Source: Phycisphaerae bacterium
Lineage (GTDB): Bacteria; Planctomycetota; Phycisphaerae; Phycisphaerales; Phycisphaeraceae
Length of the DNA: 64,000 nucleotides
Assembly: GCA_030425705.1 (NCBI GenBank)
Contig: JAUHZU010000003.1
Span: 62,001-126,000 of the forward strand
Direction: 5' to 3'
Position numbers and translations under genes: made by a program. Positions 10,171-21,352 of the stretch are shown piece by piece (position 1 is the first letter of the stretch; the number at the start of each line of letters is the position of its first letter). The notes beneath the pieces are model-generated. The model was given only the letters and a program-made list of their open reading frames with translations. It did no database searches and had not been told where the DNA came from.

Positions 10171-10602
10171 ATGACCCACCGTATCGAACAAGTCGCCTCG
10201 ACGATGCGCAAGGCCCTGGCCCAGGTGCTGCAGCGCAAGATCTCCGACCCGCGCATCCGCGGGATGGTGTCGATCACCCACATCGACGTAAGCCCGGACA
10301 TGAAGACCGCGAAGGTGTTTGTGTCCGTGCTGCCCGACCAGTACGCCAAGCGCACACTCGCGGGCCTGAGGGCCGGCAACCGGCACATCCACAGCGAGCT
10401 CAAGAAGCTGGTCGCGTTCCGGATCGTGCCGCACCTGGACTTCCAGCTCGACAGCTCGCTGAAGAAGGCCTCCGACATCATGGACGCGATCGAGCAGGGG
10501 CTCTCTCGCACAGCCGCCTCCGACCCCGCGGGCACCGACCCGCAGCCCACCGATGACCCCGCCGGTCCCGCGCCGGCCGGGGACCCCGAACCCCGCCCCT
10601 AG
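10171..10602 (+). CDS. rbfA: 30S ribosome-binding factor RbfA
   Basis: A 143-residue protein with the RbfA KH-like core: IEQVASTMRKALAQVLQ, DPRIRGMVSITHIDVSPDMKTAKVFVSVL and LRKLVAFRIVPHLDF-type segments. RbfA acts in late 16S maturation of the 30S subunit. The C-terminal 30 residues are a Pro/Ala/Asp-rich tail beyond the usual domain. It follows infB by 76 bases, the classical order. The next gene starts 17 bases after its stop, so the run is probably one operon. Confidence 0.95.
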   Translation: MTHRIEQVASTMRKALAQVLQRKISDPRIRGMVSITHIDVSPDMKTAKVFVSVLPDQYAKRTLAGLRAGNRHIHSELKKLVAFRIVPHLDFQLDSSLKKASDIMDAIEQGLSRTAASDPAGTDPQPTDDPAGPAPAGDPEPRP

Positions 10603-10618
10603 CAACAGGACCCCACCC

Positions 10619-11377
10619 TTGGCCAAATCCGACTCCAAGCAGGTCAAGGCGCTCAACGCGCTGCTCAAGAAGGCCCGCTCCGCCTGGAAGGGCGAAGAAC
10701 CCGCGCCGCTCGAACCCACGACCCAGCTCGTGCTCGGCTTCCTCACCTGGAACAGCACCGTCAAGCAGGCGGAGGGCGCGCTCGAGAAGATCATGTCCCA
10801 CGTCGTGGACCTCAACGAGATGCGCGTCTCGCTGCACCACGAGATCGTCGAGATGATCGGCGTGCGGTACCCGATGGCGGAAGAGCGGGTCATCCGAATG
10901 CGCGAGGCCATGTTCGAGGTCTTCGCCCGGGAGCACGACTGGCGGATGAACTCGGTCAAGTCCAAGGGCAAGCGCGAGCAGCGGGAGTACCTCGACACGC
11001 TGCCGGGCATCCCCCCCTATGTCGCGGCGCAGGTCGCGTTGCTGTGCTTCGGGGCGCACGCGCTGCCGGTCGACGACAAGCTCACGGCCCTGCTGATCCA
11101 GGAAGGGGTCGCCGAGCCCGACACGCCGCCAGCCGATCTGGAGAGCTGGCTCCTGCGGCAGATCAAGGCGGGCGACGCGCTGGAGGCCCACCTCGCCCTG
11201 CAGCACTGGGCCGACGGCAAGAAGATGCCTTCCGCGAAAACGCCCCGCAAGAAGACCACCGCCAAGAAGGCCCCCGCCCGCAAGCCGACGACCCGCAAGA
11301 AGCCGGCCAAGAAAACCGCGGTCAAGAAGACCACAAAGAAGAAGGCCACCCGCAGCCGCGTGGCCAAGAAGAAGTAG
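10619..11377 (+). CDS. HhH-GPD DNA-glycosylase-like protein with a histone H1-like tail
   Basis: A 253-residue protein. Residues 1-185 resemble the endonuclease III / HhH-GPD superfamily: the hairpin region LDTLPGIPPYVAAQVALLC is followed by HALPVDDKLTALL, which keeps the family Asp (VDD). The lysine normally found in the LPGVGRKTA hairpin is replaced (LPGIPPYVA), and no four-Cys FeS cluster is present. This suggests a monofunctional glycosylase or a non-catalytic DNA-binding homologue. Residues about 200-253 are a Lys/Ala/Pro/Thr-rich repeat tail ([26 protein letters not shown]) like bacterial histone H1-type DNA-binding tails. The TTG at 10619 is chosen because CAACAGGA precedes it and infB uses the same TTG-GCC start; the longer ATG frame would overlap rbfA. 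Confidence 0.65.
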   Translation: MAKSDSKQVKALNALLKKARSAWKGEEPAPLEPTTQLVLGFLTWNSTVKQAEGALEKIMSHVVDLNEMRVSLHHEIVEMIGVRYPMAEERVIRMREAMFEVFAREHDWRMNSVKSKGKREQREYLDTLPGIPPYVAAQVALLCFGAHALPVDDKLTALLIQEGVAEPDTPPADLESWLLRQIKAGDALEAHLALQHWADGKKMPSAKTPRKKTTAKKAPARKPTTRKKPAKKTAVKKTTKKKATRSRVAKKK

Positions 11378-11443
11378 CCGGCCGGCCGAACCGCGGCCCG
11401 CCTGCCGACCCGTATCACACCGCTTGATTTCCCCGGCGATCCC

Positions 11444-12337
11444 ATGACGACTGACTCAGACGGACAACCCCTGCTGCGTATCGGCATCCCCAAGGGGTCG
11501 CTCGAGACGCCGACCATCGACCTGTTCGACCGGGCCGGCTACAACATCTCGGTCCGCAGCCGGTCACTCATCCCCGACATCAACGACCCCCAGCTCGCCT
11601 GCGTCATGTTCCGGGCCCAGGAGATGTCCCGCTACGTCGAGGACGCGGTCGTCGACATCGGCATCACCGGCCACGACTGGGTAGTGGAGAACGGCAGTGA
11701 TGTGCACGAGGTCTGCGAACTCGCCTACTCCCGCGCGACGGGTCGGCCGGTCAAGTGGGTCCTCGCCGTGCCCGAGGAGGGGCCGCTGCGTACGCCGGCC
11801 GACCTCGAGGGCAAGATCATCGCGACCGAGCTGATCAACACGACCCAGCGTTTCTTCCAGGACCAGGGCGTCAACGTCCGCAAGGTCGAGTTCTCCTGGG
11901 GTGCGACGGAGGTCAAGGCCCGCCTGGTCGACGCGATCGTGGATGTGACCGAGACCGGCTCGTCCCTGCGGGCCAACAACCTTCGAGTCATCGCGACGCT
12001 GCTGACCTCGACGACCCGGTTGATCGCAAACAAGGACGCCTGGAACGACCCGGCCAAGCGGCGGAAGATCGAGGACCTCGCGATGCTGCTGCAGGGCGCG
12101 ATCCGTGCACGGTCCAAGGTCGGGCTTAAGATGAACGTGCCGCGCGACAGGCTCGCCGAGGTGATCGCGCTACTGCCCGCCGAGCAGTCCCCGACCGTCA
12201 ACGACCTGGCGGACGCGGGCTGGGTGGCGATCGAGGTGATCGCCGACGAGCTGGTCGAGCGCGACCTGATCCCGGACCTGAAGCGTGCGGGTGCGACCGG
12301 GATCGTCAGCTACCCACTGGGGAAAGTCATCCCCTGA
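11444..12337 (+). CDS. hisG: ATP phosphoribosyltransferase, long form
   Basis: A 297-residue HisG, which catalyses the first step of histidine synthesis (ATP + PRPP to phosphoribosyl-ATP). Family features are RIGIPKGSLETPTIDLF at the start, VDIGITGHDWV, and the phosphate-binding block VDAIVDVTETGSSLRANNL. The C-terminal 75 residues (VGLKMNVPRDRLAEVIALLPAEQSPTV) form the ACT-like allosteric domain of the long form, which is feedback-inhibited by histidine and needs no HisZ. No other his gene lies nearby. Confidence 0.96.
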   Translation: MTTDSDGQPLLRIGIPKGSLETPTIDLFDRAGYNISVRSRSLIPDINDPQLACVMFRAQEMSRYVEDAVVDIGITGHDWVVENGSDVHEVCELAYSRATGRPVKWVLAVPEEGPLRTPADLEGKIIATELINTTQRFFQDQGVNVRKVEFSWGATEVKARLVDAIVDVTETGSSLRANNLRVIATLLTSTTRLIANKDAWNDPAKRRKIEDLAMLLQGAIRARSKVGLKMNVPRDRLAEVIALLPAEQSPTVNDLADAGWVAIEVIADELVERDLIPDLKRAGATGIVSYPLGKVIP

Positions 12338-12356
12338 TCCACCACGGGGTGAGCGC

Positions 12357-15245
12357 ATGCGACGCGAACCAGACCGATGCCTCCGCCTGCCGGCCGCGGT
12401 GCTGTGCTGCGTCTTCATGGCATCGTTCGCATCCATGTCGGTGGATGCGGTGCTGGCTCAGACCGAACCGGATACGGCTCAGGCCGCAACGGACCGGCCC
12501 ACCGTGCCAGTGCCGCCGGGCCTCCCCGATACACTGCTGCCGCCCGAGCCGGGCACCGAGGCGCACACGCGCCAGCACGCGCCGGTCGAGGACGCCCTGC
12601 AGGGCATCGAACCGGCCGGGTTCCCCCAAGCGGACGAGCCGGACGGGGGTGATCTCCCGCCGCAGTCCGAACGCGCTCTGGATCAGGCCCAACAGCTGCT
12701 CGCGGAAGGGCGGTACTTCGAGGCGCTCAACACGTTGCGCGACGCGGAACGGTTGTCGCCCGACCACCCACGGGTCGTACGCACGGTCGGGATGGCGCAG
12801 GTGCTGAGCGGTAACAGCGTCCGCGGCCTTGGCTATCTTCAACGCGCTGCGGCGATGGACCCGGCCGACACCGGCGTGCGCGTCCTGCTCGCCCGTCTCG
12901 CGCTGGACCGCGGTGAATGGCAGGACGCGCTGTCGCTCGCCGCGTCGATCGATACGGCCAACGCTTCGGCCGATGCCCCCGACCCGGCGGCGGTCTGCTT
13001 TGCGCGGTTTGTCCGTGCCGTCGCGCTGGACCAGCAGGGCTACACGGCCGCCGCAGTCCGGCTCTACACCGAGGTGCTCAATGGCTTCCCGGAGACCAAC
13101 GCAGCCACCGTGACCGGCCGGGAACTCTACATCGTCCAGCAGGGATCGGCCGACCTGCGTGTGCGTCTCGGCGACCTTGCGCTGCGCTGTAGCGACCCAG
13201 GCACTGCGCTGTTGGCCTATGAACAGGCCGACTCGGCCCGCGTCTCGGACCCGCGGGGCCTCGCTGCCCGCCAGACTTATGCGCTGCTCCTGGGGGCTCA
13301 GCCGGACGTGGCGGCGGAACGGGTGGTGGCGTTCTTGGCCTCGCCGGAAGCCGACGAAGACGACGCGGCACTCGCGCTTTACCTTGTCCAGCAGGGGGTC
13401 GATGCTGATTCACTCGACACGCTGCTTGTGCAGCGACAAGACGCCGAACAGCCGGCTTCGATTGCCATTGTGGCCGCGCGCGCGGTGCTGCTCCCGCAGG
13501 CGCAGACGGTCGCGCTGATCGACGCCTGGCTCGATGCCCAGCCCGAGTCGCTGGCCACCTTCCGTCGGGCGATGGGGCTGCTGCGTCGTGGCCACGGGCC
13601 GGAAGACCCGGAGGCGATCGCCCAGGCGCTGCTGCTGACCCACCACGCGATGCGCCGCCACCCCGACCAGGCCAACGACTACGCGGACGCGACCCTCGAC
13701 ACCGTGGGTGACCCGGTCGCGCTGCTGCGGGCGCTGCGTCGGCCCGAGATCGCGGACACCGATGACCCGGCCCTCTTGATGCTGACGGCTCGGGGCTACC
13801 TGTCTGCCGGCCGAGCCGATGATGCGCGGACCGCGCTGGAACAGGCGCACGCGATCGAACCGGCGAACGACTCGGCCGCGCTCGCGTTGGCACAGGTGCT
13901 GCTCCAACTCGCCACCCAAGAGCCCGGCCGCCTCGCGCAGGCCGCGCTGCTGCTCGGCGAGCCCGACGCCGACGCGCCTTGGGACCGCTTTGTCGCCCAC
14001 ATCGACCTGCTGCGGCTGAGCAACCGGTTGCGGGACGCCCAACGCCTCCTCCGTGAACGGCTGGCCCGCAACTCCGGCGACCTGGACCTGCTGCTGCTGG
14101 ATGTCCGTGTCCGGCTGGAGTCGATGAACACCGCGCCGGCCGTGCAGTCCCTCGAATCGGCACTCGACCGCTACCCCCGCGAAGAGCGCCTGTACGTCGC
14201 CGCGATCGCTTTCACCACGCTGGTGACCGGCAGCGAACGCGACCGCGCGATCTACGCGGCGTTTTTTCCACGCATCCGTGAGCGCCTGCAGCGCCACCTG
14301 CCCGACTCCCGGACCGCGCGCCTGGAGCAGGCCCGCGACCTGATCTATACGCGACTTCAGCCCGGCCTGGCCGTACCGATCCTGACCGAGCTGGATGAAG
14401 CCGGCCCGGACGACCCGTCGGTCCTTGTCACGCTCTGGCGGGCCTACGAGGAGATCGACGACCAGCCGATGGCGGACGCAACGCTGCTGCGTCTGATCCA
14501 TACCGACCCGCCGAGTGTCCGCCGAACCATCGAGCTGGCGGGCTACTACAGCCTGCGCGGTGACCCGGCCAAGGCAGCCGAGCTGGCCCGCGCCGCGCTG
14601 GACCTGGAGGCGGAAGGGGTGATGCCCGGCCCACAGATGACCGGCGATGACGCGGGGCAATTGCTCTTCCGGCTCTCGGCGGCCGCGGATGATGAAGAGA
14701 TCGAGCCATACTACCTCGCGATGCTGCGCCGTTTCCCGGACAGCGCACGGCTGAACAACGCGCTGGGGTACCGCTGGGCACAGGCGGGGCGAGAGCTGTT
14801 ATCGGCCGAGACTATGATCCGTCGGGCGATCGAGCAGGGGGGCGAGGTGTCCGCGTACCTGGACTCGCTGGGGTGGGTGCTCTACAAGATGGGGCGGTTC
14901 GCCGAGGCCGAGGCGATGCTCCGCCTGGCGATGATCAAGCTGCAGCAGGAGCAGCGTCTGGCCGGTCGAAACGACAGCGCATCGCGTGCGATCTACTGCG
15001 ACCACCTCGGCGACACGCTGTACCGGATAGGCGAAGTCGCGGCGGCGGTGCGGCAGTGGGTGGCGGCACGCGACATGGAGATCACCGACCGGGAGGCCGC
15101 CTCCGACCCCGAGGTCGCGACGGTCAACGATCGCTGCGCCGCGAAGGTGGATGCGGTCCGTGACGGCATCGAACCGCCGGTCGCGGAGGTGCCCGGCGAG
15201 GCGGCGTTCGGCGCGGGCGGGCACCCGGCGGACCCCGCGCCGTAG
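12357..15245 (+). CDS. Exported TPR-repeat protein
   Basis: A 962-residue protein with an N-terminal hydrophobic export segment (LRLPAAVLCCVFMASFASMSVDAVLA). Helical tetratricopeptide-like repeats extend to the end: early ALDQAQQLLAEGRYFEALNTL, middle ARTALEQAHAIEPANDSAALALAQVL, and late LDSLGWVLYKMGRFAEAEAMLRLA with GDTLYRIGEVAAAVRQW. TPRs are protein-interaction scaffolds; no catalytic domain was seen. The ATG at 12357, 20 bases after hisG, is chosen because the longer frame overlaps hisG and lacks a signal-like start. Partner proteins cannot be inferred from the neighbours. Confidence 0.75.
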   Translation: MRREPDRCLRLPAAVLCCVFMASFASMSVDAVLAQTEPDTAQAATDRPTVPVPPGLPDTLLPPEPGTEAHTRQHAPVEDALQGIEPAGFPQADEPDGGDLPPQSERALDQAQQLLAEGRYFEALNTLRDAERLSPDHPRVVRTVGMAQVLSGNSVRGLGYLQRAAAMDPADTGVRVLLARLALDRGEWQDALSLAASIDTANASADAPDPAAVCFARFVRAVALDQQGYTAAAVRLYTEVLNGFPETNAATVTGRELYIVQQGSADLRVRLGDLALRCSDPGTALLAYEQADSARVSDPRGLAARQTYALLLGAQPDVAAERVVAFLASPEADEDDAALALYLVQQGVDADSLDTLLVQRQDAEQPASIAIVAARAVLLPQAQTVALIDAWLDAQPESLATFRRAMGLLRRGHGPEDPEAIAQALLLTHHAMRRHPDQANDYADATLDTVGDPVALLRALRRPEIADTDDPALLMLTARGYLSAGRADDARTALEQAHAIEPANDSAALALAQVLLQLATQEPGRLAQAALLLGEPDADAPWDRFVAHIDLLRLSNRLRDAQRLLRERLARNSGDLDLLLLDVRVRLESMNTAPAVQSLESALDRYPREERLYVAAIAFTTLVTGSERDRAIYAAFFPRIRERLQRHLPDSRTARLEQARDLIYTRLQPGLAVPILTELDEAGPDDPSVLVTLWRAYEEIDDQPMADATLLRLIHTDPPSVRRTIELAGYYSLRGDPAKAAELARAALDLEAEGVMPGPQMTGDDAGQLLFRLSAAADDEEIEPYYLAMLRRFPDSARLNNALGYRWAQAGRELLSAETMIRRAIEQGGEVSAYLDSLGWVLYKMGRFAEAEAMLRLAMIKLQQEQRLAGRNDSASRAIYCDHLGDTLYRIGEVAAAVRQWVAARDMEITDREAASDPEVATVNDRCAAKVDAVRDGIEPPVAEVPGEAAFGAGGHPADPAP

Positions 15246-15312
15246 CCCTGTTTTTGCAGTGTTTTGTGCGTGTCTCGCGGACGCTCGCCGGGTGGTGTGG
15301 CGGGCCCGATTC

Positions 15313-18078
<2,766 letters not shown>

Positions 18079-18105
18079 CCCACGCCCGGCCGATGCGAGA
18101 CCCAC

Positions 18106-19005
18106 ATGACACAGGCCCCGCCGCCCTACGCGCCGCAAACGCAGCTCCGCCCACCGCCCGCGCCCTCGGGCAATGGGCTGGGCATCGCCGGCTTCATCGT
18201 CTCTATCGTCGGCATGGTGTTGTGCATGGGCGCGATCTGCCCGATCGGCGCGATCCTCAGCTTTTTCGCCGTCTTCAAGAAGCCCCGCGGCTTCGCCCTC
18301 GCCGGGCTCATCATCGGCGTGCTCGGCACGGTCCTCTGGGCGGTCCTCTGGGTGTTGCTCGTGATGAGCATGAACTCGGCGTGGAACAGCACCTTGGCGA
18401 ATTTCAACATCTACGCCGCGCAGATCGAGATCGACAACTACTACTACGACAACAACACACTGCCCGACGACGCGACCGGCAGCCAGTTGGTCGGGATCCA
18501 TTCCGATAGCTGGGGCTCGCCGTACCGCTACCGCCGGATCGATGCGCAGAACTACGAGATCATCTCCGACGGGGCGGACGCGATCCCGGGCACGGGCGAC
18601 GATATCGTCCAGTCGTACAGCACGCCGGCTTCTTGGGGCGGCGGGGGCGGGTTCGGGCAGTTCCAGGGCGACGCCGCCTTCGATGAAGCGCACGCGCGTA
18701 TCGAGCAGGTGTTCCGCGATGAGTACCAGTCACCCGGCTGGGGCGAGGTCGAGCACGTGATCCGTGATACGTACCGCGACGAGTGGGGAAACGTTATCCG
18801 TTATTACGCTGGCGACGGCAGGGCGTACGAGCTGCGTTCCGATGGCCCCGACGGCATCCCGCAGACCGACGACGACGTCGTCCGGGAGTACATCCTCGGT
18901 GAGACGACGGGCACCGACGATGATGCAGACGCCGCGGCCGAGGCGTTGCAGGAGGCGGCGGACGCCCTGAACCAGGCGGCGGACGATGCGGCGCAGGACC
19001 CCTAA
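18106..19005 (+). CDS. Membrane protein with DUF4190-like N-terminus and acidic C-terminus
   Basis: A 299-residue protein. A Pro-rich cytoplasmic start (APPPYAPQTQLRPPPAP) is followed by two hydrophobic segments typical of DUF4190 (LGIAGFIVSIVGMVLCMGAICPIGAILSFF and a second ending VLWAVLWVLLVM). The rest is an extracytoplasmic region with two copies of a pilin-tail-like module: GSPYRYRRIDAQNYEIISDGADAIPGTGDDIV and GNVIRYYAGDGRAYELRSDGPDGIPQTDDDVV. These GxDDI/V endings resemble major-pseudopilin C-termini. The function is unknown. It follows gyrB by 27 bases and may be read with it. Confidence 0.6.
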   Translation: MTQAPPPYAPQTQLRPPPAPSGNGLGIAGFIVSIVGMVLCMGAICPIGAILSFFAVFKKPRGFALAGLIIGVLGTVLWAVLWVLLVMSMNSAWNSTLANFNIYAAQIEIDNYYYDNNTLPDDATGSQLVGIHSDSWGSPYRYRRIDAQNYEIISDGADAIPGTGDDIVQSYSTPASWGGGGGFGQFQGDAAFDEAHARIEQVFRDEYQSPGWGEVEHVIRDTYRDEWGNVIRYYAGDGRAYELRSDGPDGIPQTDDDVVREYILGETTGTDDDADAAAEALQEAADALNQAADDAAQDP

Positions 19006-19050
19006 GATTCAGCCGTCGTCCGTCCCCTCCTTGCCGGAGCTGAAGCCCGC

Positions 19051-19962
19051 GTGCCCCCCGAACCCGACCGTGAACCCCAAGGCGAAAACGAGCCGACGCC
19101 TGCGCGGCGGCGGCCTTCGCGTGGCTGGTACGGCCTGGCATTGGTGATCCTGCTCGTGACCGGCGGGGTGTTCGCGGCGGTCGTGGTCAACGGCCGGGCC
19201 GGCGCCCACCGCGCGGTGGAGGGCATGCCACGTTTCGTCGGCCCGACGCCGGAGGCGGGGGTCGTGCTCGACCTCGCCGAGCCGGGCGACTACATCATCT
19301 ACTACGAGAACCACGGCACGCTGCCCGAGACGGACGGTGCCCCCGCCCGCCGATTCGACACGCACCGGCTTCAGGTCTGGACCACGCCGACGCGCCCCTC
19401 GATGGCGTGCACCGTGACGCGGGCCGGGGAGGAGGAAGCCGTGACGGTGCGTCTGCTGGGGCAGACCGGCGACCGCCCCGCCGAGTTCGACGCCGACCGG
19501 GACGTGGGCGTGATCTACGACCTGGGCGACCGGCAGGGGGCGGGCGTCTGGACGTTCCGCGTGGACAAGCCCGGCACGTACCAAGTGGATGTGGCGTACC
19601 TGCCGGACGTCTACCTGGACGCCGACGCGGTGGAGGTGCCCGCCGCGCTGACGCGGGACGAGCAGTCGCGGATGCGGTTTGTCGATGTGCAGCAGCACGA
19701 GGAGCAGCGGGCCGAGGCGCTGGGCCGGTCCGCGCTGGCCGCGCTCGAGCCGACGGACGTGCTGTTCGCGGTGGGCCCGGACCCGACGGGCGGGTCGTTC
19801 TTCAACGTCGCCGGGCTCAAGGGGGCCGCGGCGCTGCTGGCGTTCGGGCTGACGGCCTCGACGGTGATCGCGCTGGTCACGCTGATGCTCCGCACCGGCC
19901 AGGTCACGGAACGCGGCCGGATGGAGGACGTGCGGCGCGGGATCGGGCAGCGGCAACTGTAA
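19051..19962 (+). CDS. Double-spanning membrane protein, unknown function
   Basis: A 303-residue protein with a charged N-terminus, a TM segment at about 27-47 (YGLALVILLVTGGVFAAVVV), a 190-residue extracytoplasmic domain rich in beta pattern (GDYIIYYENHG, GVWTFRVDKPGTYQVDVAYLP) and a second TM near 265-285 (AALLAFGLTASTVIALVTLML). The GTG start at 19051 is preceded by GGAG at 19036-19039. It follows the previous gene by 45 bases, in the same direction. No family was recognised. Confidence 0.6.
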   Translation: MPPEPDREPQGENEPTPARRRPSRGWYGLALVILLVTGGVFAAVVVNGRAGAHRAVEGMPRFVGPTPEAGVVLDLAEPGDYIIYYENHGTLPETDGAPARRFDTHRLQVWTTPTRPSMACTVTRAGEEEAVTVRLLGQTGDRPAEFDADRDVGVIYDLGDRQGAGVWTFRVDKPGTYQVDVAYLPDVYLDADAVEVPAALTRDEQSRMRFVDVQQHEEQRAEALGRSALAALEPTDVLFAVGPDPTGGSFFNVAGLKGAAALLAFGLTASTVIALVTLMLRTGQVTERGRMEDVRRGIGQRQL

Positions 19963-19995
19963 CATCGTCGCAACGCATCGGGAGCATGGTGACAT

Positions 19996-20027
19996 CAAAA
20001 AAGCCCACGCCGTGACGGCGTGGGCTT
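19996..20027 (-). terminator. Terminator of the rplM-rpsI operon
   Basis: AAGCCCACGCC (20001-20011) pairs perfectly with GGCGTGGGCTT (20017-20027). On the - strand the stem is followed by further T residues (TTTTGATG). It sits 28 bases beyond the rpsI stop and may also serve the convergent + strand gene ending at 19962. Confidence 0.88.
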
Positions 20028-20055
20028 CGCGTGTTCTGAAGTGTAGGGGAGGGGG

Positions 20056-20562
20056 TTAGCGCTTCGAGAACTGGAAGCGTCGGCGGGCGCCGCGTTGGCC
20101 GTACTTCTTCCGCTCGACCTCGCGGGGGTCGCGGGTGAGGAAGTGCTCGTCGCGGAGCTTCTGTTCGAGCGTGGGGTCGTAGCCCTTGAGCGCCCGGGCG
20201 AGGCCGAGCATGATCGCCCCGGCCTGGCCGGTGATGCCGCCGCCGGTGGTGTTGACGTAGATGTCGAGCTTGCCTTCCATCTCGGTGGCCTTGAGCGGGG
20301 CGAGGCACTGGGCCTGGTGCTGCGGCTCGGAGAAGAAGTCGGCGACTTCCTTGCCCTTGATGAGGAAGGTGCCGCTGCCGGGCTTGAGGCGGACGCGGGC
20401 GACGGCGGACTTGCGTCGGCCGGTGCCCCAGACGAAGCCGCCGGCGTCGGGCTTGGCGGGCTCGGCGAGGGGGCGGACCTCCTCGGCGGGGGCCTGTTCT
20501 TCGGCGACGGCCAGGATGGACGTGTCCAGGGTTTCGACGGCGGTGGCGGTGTCTTCGCTCAT
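20056..20562 (-). CDS. rpsI: 30S ribosomal protein S9
   Basis: A 168-residue S9, whose C-terminal tail reaches the P-site tRNA. The core begins at about residue 43 (GTGRRKSAVARVRLKPGSG) and shows VNTTGGGITGQAGAIMLGLARAL, RDPREVERKKYGQRGARRRFQFSKR with the typical basic tail ending KR. The first 40 residues are an acidic Ala/Glu/Pro-rich extension absent from E. coli S9. It lies 26 bases after rplM, the standard L13-S9 operon. Confidence 0.97.
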   Translation of the reverse strand: MSEDTATAVETLDTSILAVAEEQAPAEEVRPLAEPAKPDAGGFVWGTGRRKSAVARVRLKPGSGTFLIKGKEVADFFSEPQHQAQCLAPLKATEMEGKLDIYVNTTGGGITGQAGAIMLGLARALKGYDPTLEQKLRDEHFLTRDPREVERKKYGQRGARRRFQFSKR

Positions 20563-20588
20563 GCTTCTGCTTCGTTAGGCCTTGTCGG

Positions 20589-21032
20589 TCAGGCGCTCTG
20601 GAGTTCGAGGGTCGTGGGGTTCTGCGCAGTGTGCGGGTGCTCGCTGCCGGCGTAGGCCTTCAGCTTGGTGATCATCCGGGCCCCGAGCTTGTTCTTGGGG
20701 AGCATCCGGCGGACGGCGTTTTCCAAAAGCCGCTCGGGCTTGTCCGCCATCGCGTCGCGGTAGCTGGTGAGCTTCTGGCCCGACGGGTGGCCCGAGAACC
20801 GGCGGAGGTGCTTCTGGTCGAGCTTCTTGCCGGTGATCTTGATCTTGTCGCAGTTGGTGACGACGACGAAATCACCCACGTCGTGGTGGGGCGTGTACTC
20901 GGGCTTGGTCTTGCCCATGAGGATCATGGCGACCTGGGTGGAGAGTCGGCCGAGCACCAGGTCGGTGGCGTCGATCTGGACCCAGTTGCGGGGGACCTCG
21001 TTGTTCTTGGCGTGGGTGGTCTGTCGGTTCAT
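20589..21032 (-). CDS. rplM: 50S ribosomal protein L13
   Basis: A 147-residue L13, an early assembly protein of the large subunit. Family motifs are WVQIDATDLVLGRLSTQVAMILMGK, HHDVGDFVVVTNCDKIKITGKK and ENAVRRMLPKNKLGARM. The ATG at 21032 (MNRQTTHAKNN) is chosen over one ten codons upstream because family members start close to this point. Its promoter is at 21171-21198. Confidence 0.96.
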   Translation of the reverse strand: MNRQTTHAKNNEVPRNWVQIDATDLVLGRLSTQVAMILMGKTKPEYTPHHDVGDFVVVTNCDKIKITGKKLDQKHLRRFSGHPSGQKLTSYRDAMADKPERLLENAVRRMLPKNKLGARMITKLKAYAGSEHPHTAQNPTTLELQSA

Positions 21033-21170
21033 GTCGGCGGTCCAATTCCCCGGGCGGGACACGGGCCGGCGGCTTGCCGGGGCGTCGGGCCGGTTCAGCT
21101 AGAGGCGAGTTAGGCCTGGTGCCCCGCAAGGATCGCGCGCCGCTTCAGCGGGCGTCGGGGCGAATCGGGT

Positions 21171-21198
21171 AGTGTAGCGAGGGGCCCGCCGCTGTCAA
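21171..21198 (-). promoter_or_regulatory. Promoter of rplM-rpsI
   Basis: On the - strand: TTGACA (21198-21193), 16-base spacer, TACACT (21176-21171). It is a near-consensus sigma-70 promoter about 140 bases before the rplM start. The rest of the 320-base gap 21033-21352 holds only the opposing gene's terminator. Confidence 0.65.
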
Positions 21199-21273
21199 GG
21201 CAGGGCCCGGCCGGTCCGGGGCCCGCACCCGAGGCCCACGATGGTCCGTAACCGCCGATCCGGCAGGGGGTAG

Positions 21274-21320
21274 CGAAAAAAGGACGGGAGGCCGGGTCCC
21301 CTCCGACCCGGCCCCCCGTG
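21274..21320 (-). terminator. Terminator of the coiled-coil membrane protein gene
   Basis: On the - strand a 13-bp stem (GGGGGGCCGGGTC with GACCCGGCCTCCC, one mismatch) encloses a short loop and is followed 4 bases later by TTTTTT. It lies about 35 bases after the stop at 21353. Confidence 0.75.
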
Positions 21321-21352
21321 GTGGCCAAAACGATGCGTGTTGATGTGCGGGC

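Noticed and set aside
8616-10550. 644-codon open frame on the - strand opposite infB
   Set aside because: Shadow of a G+C-rich gene: His/Val/Arg/Asp-rich with no domain, fully antisense to a certain infB.
12285-12356. Upstream extension of the TPR protein into hisG
   Set aside because: It overlaps hisG's end and lacks signal-peptide character; ATG 12357 gives a clean export signal.
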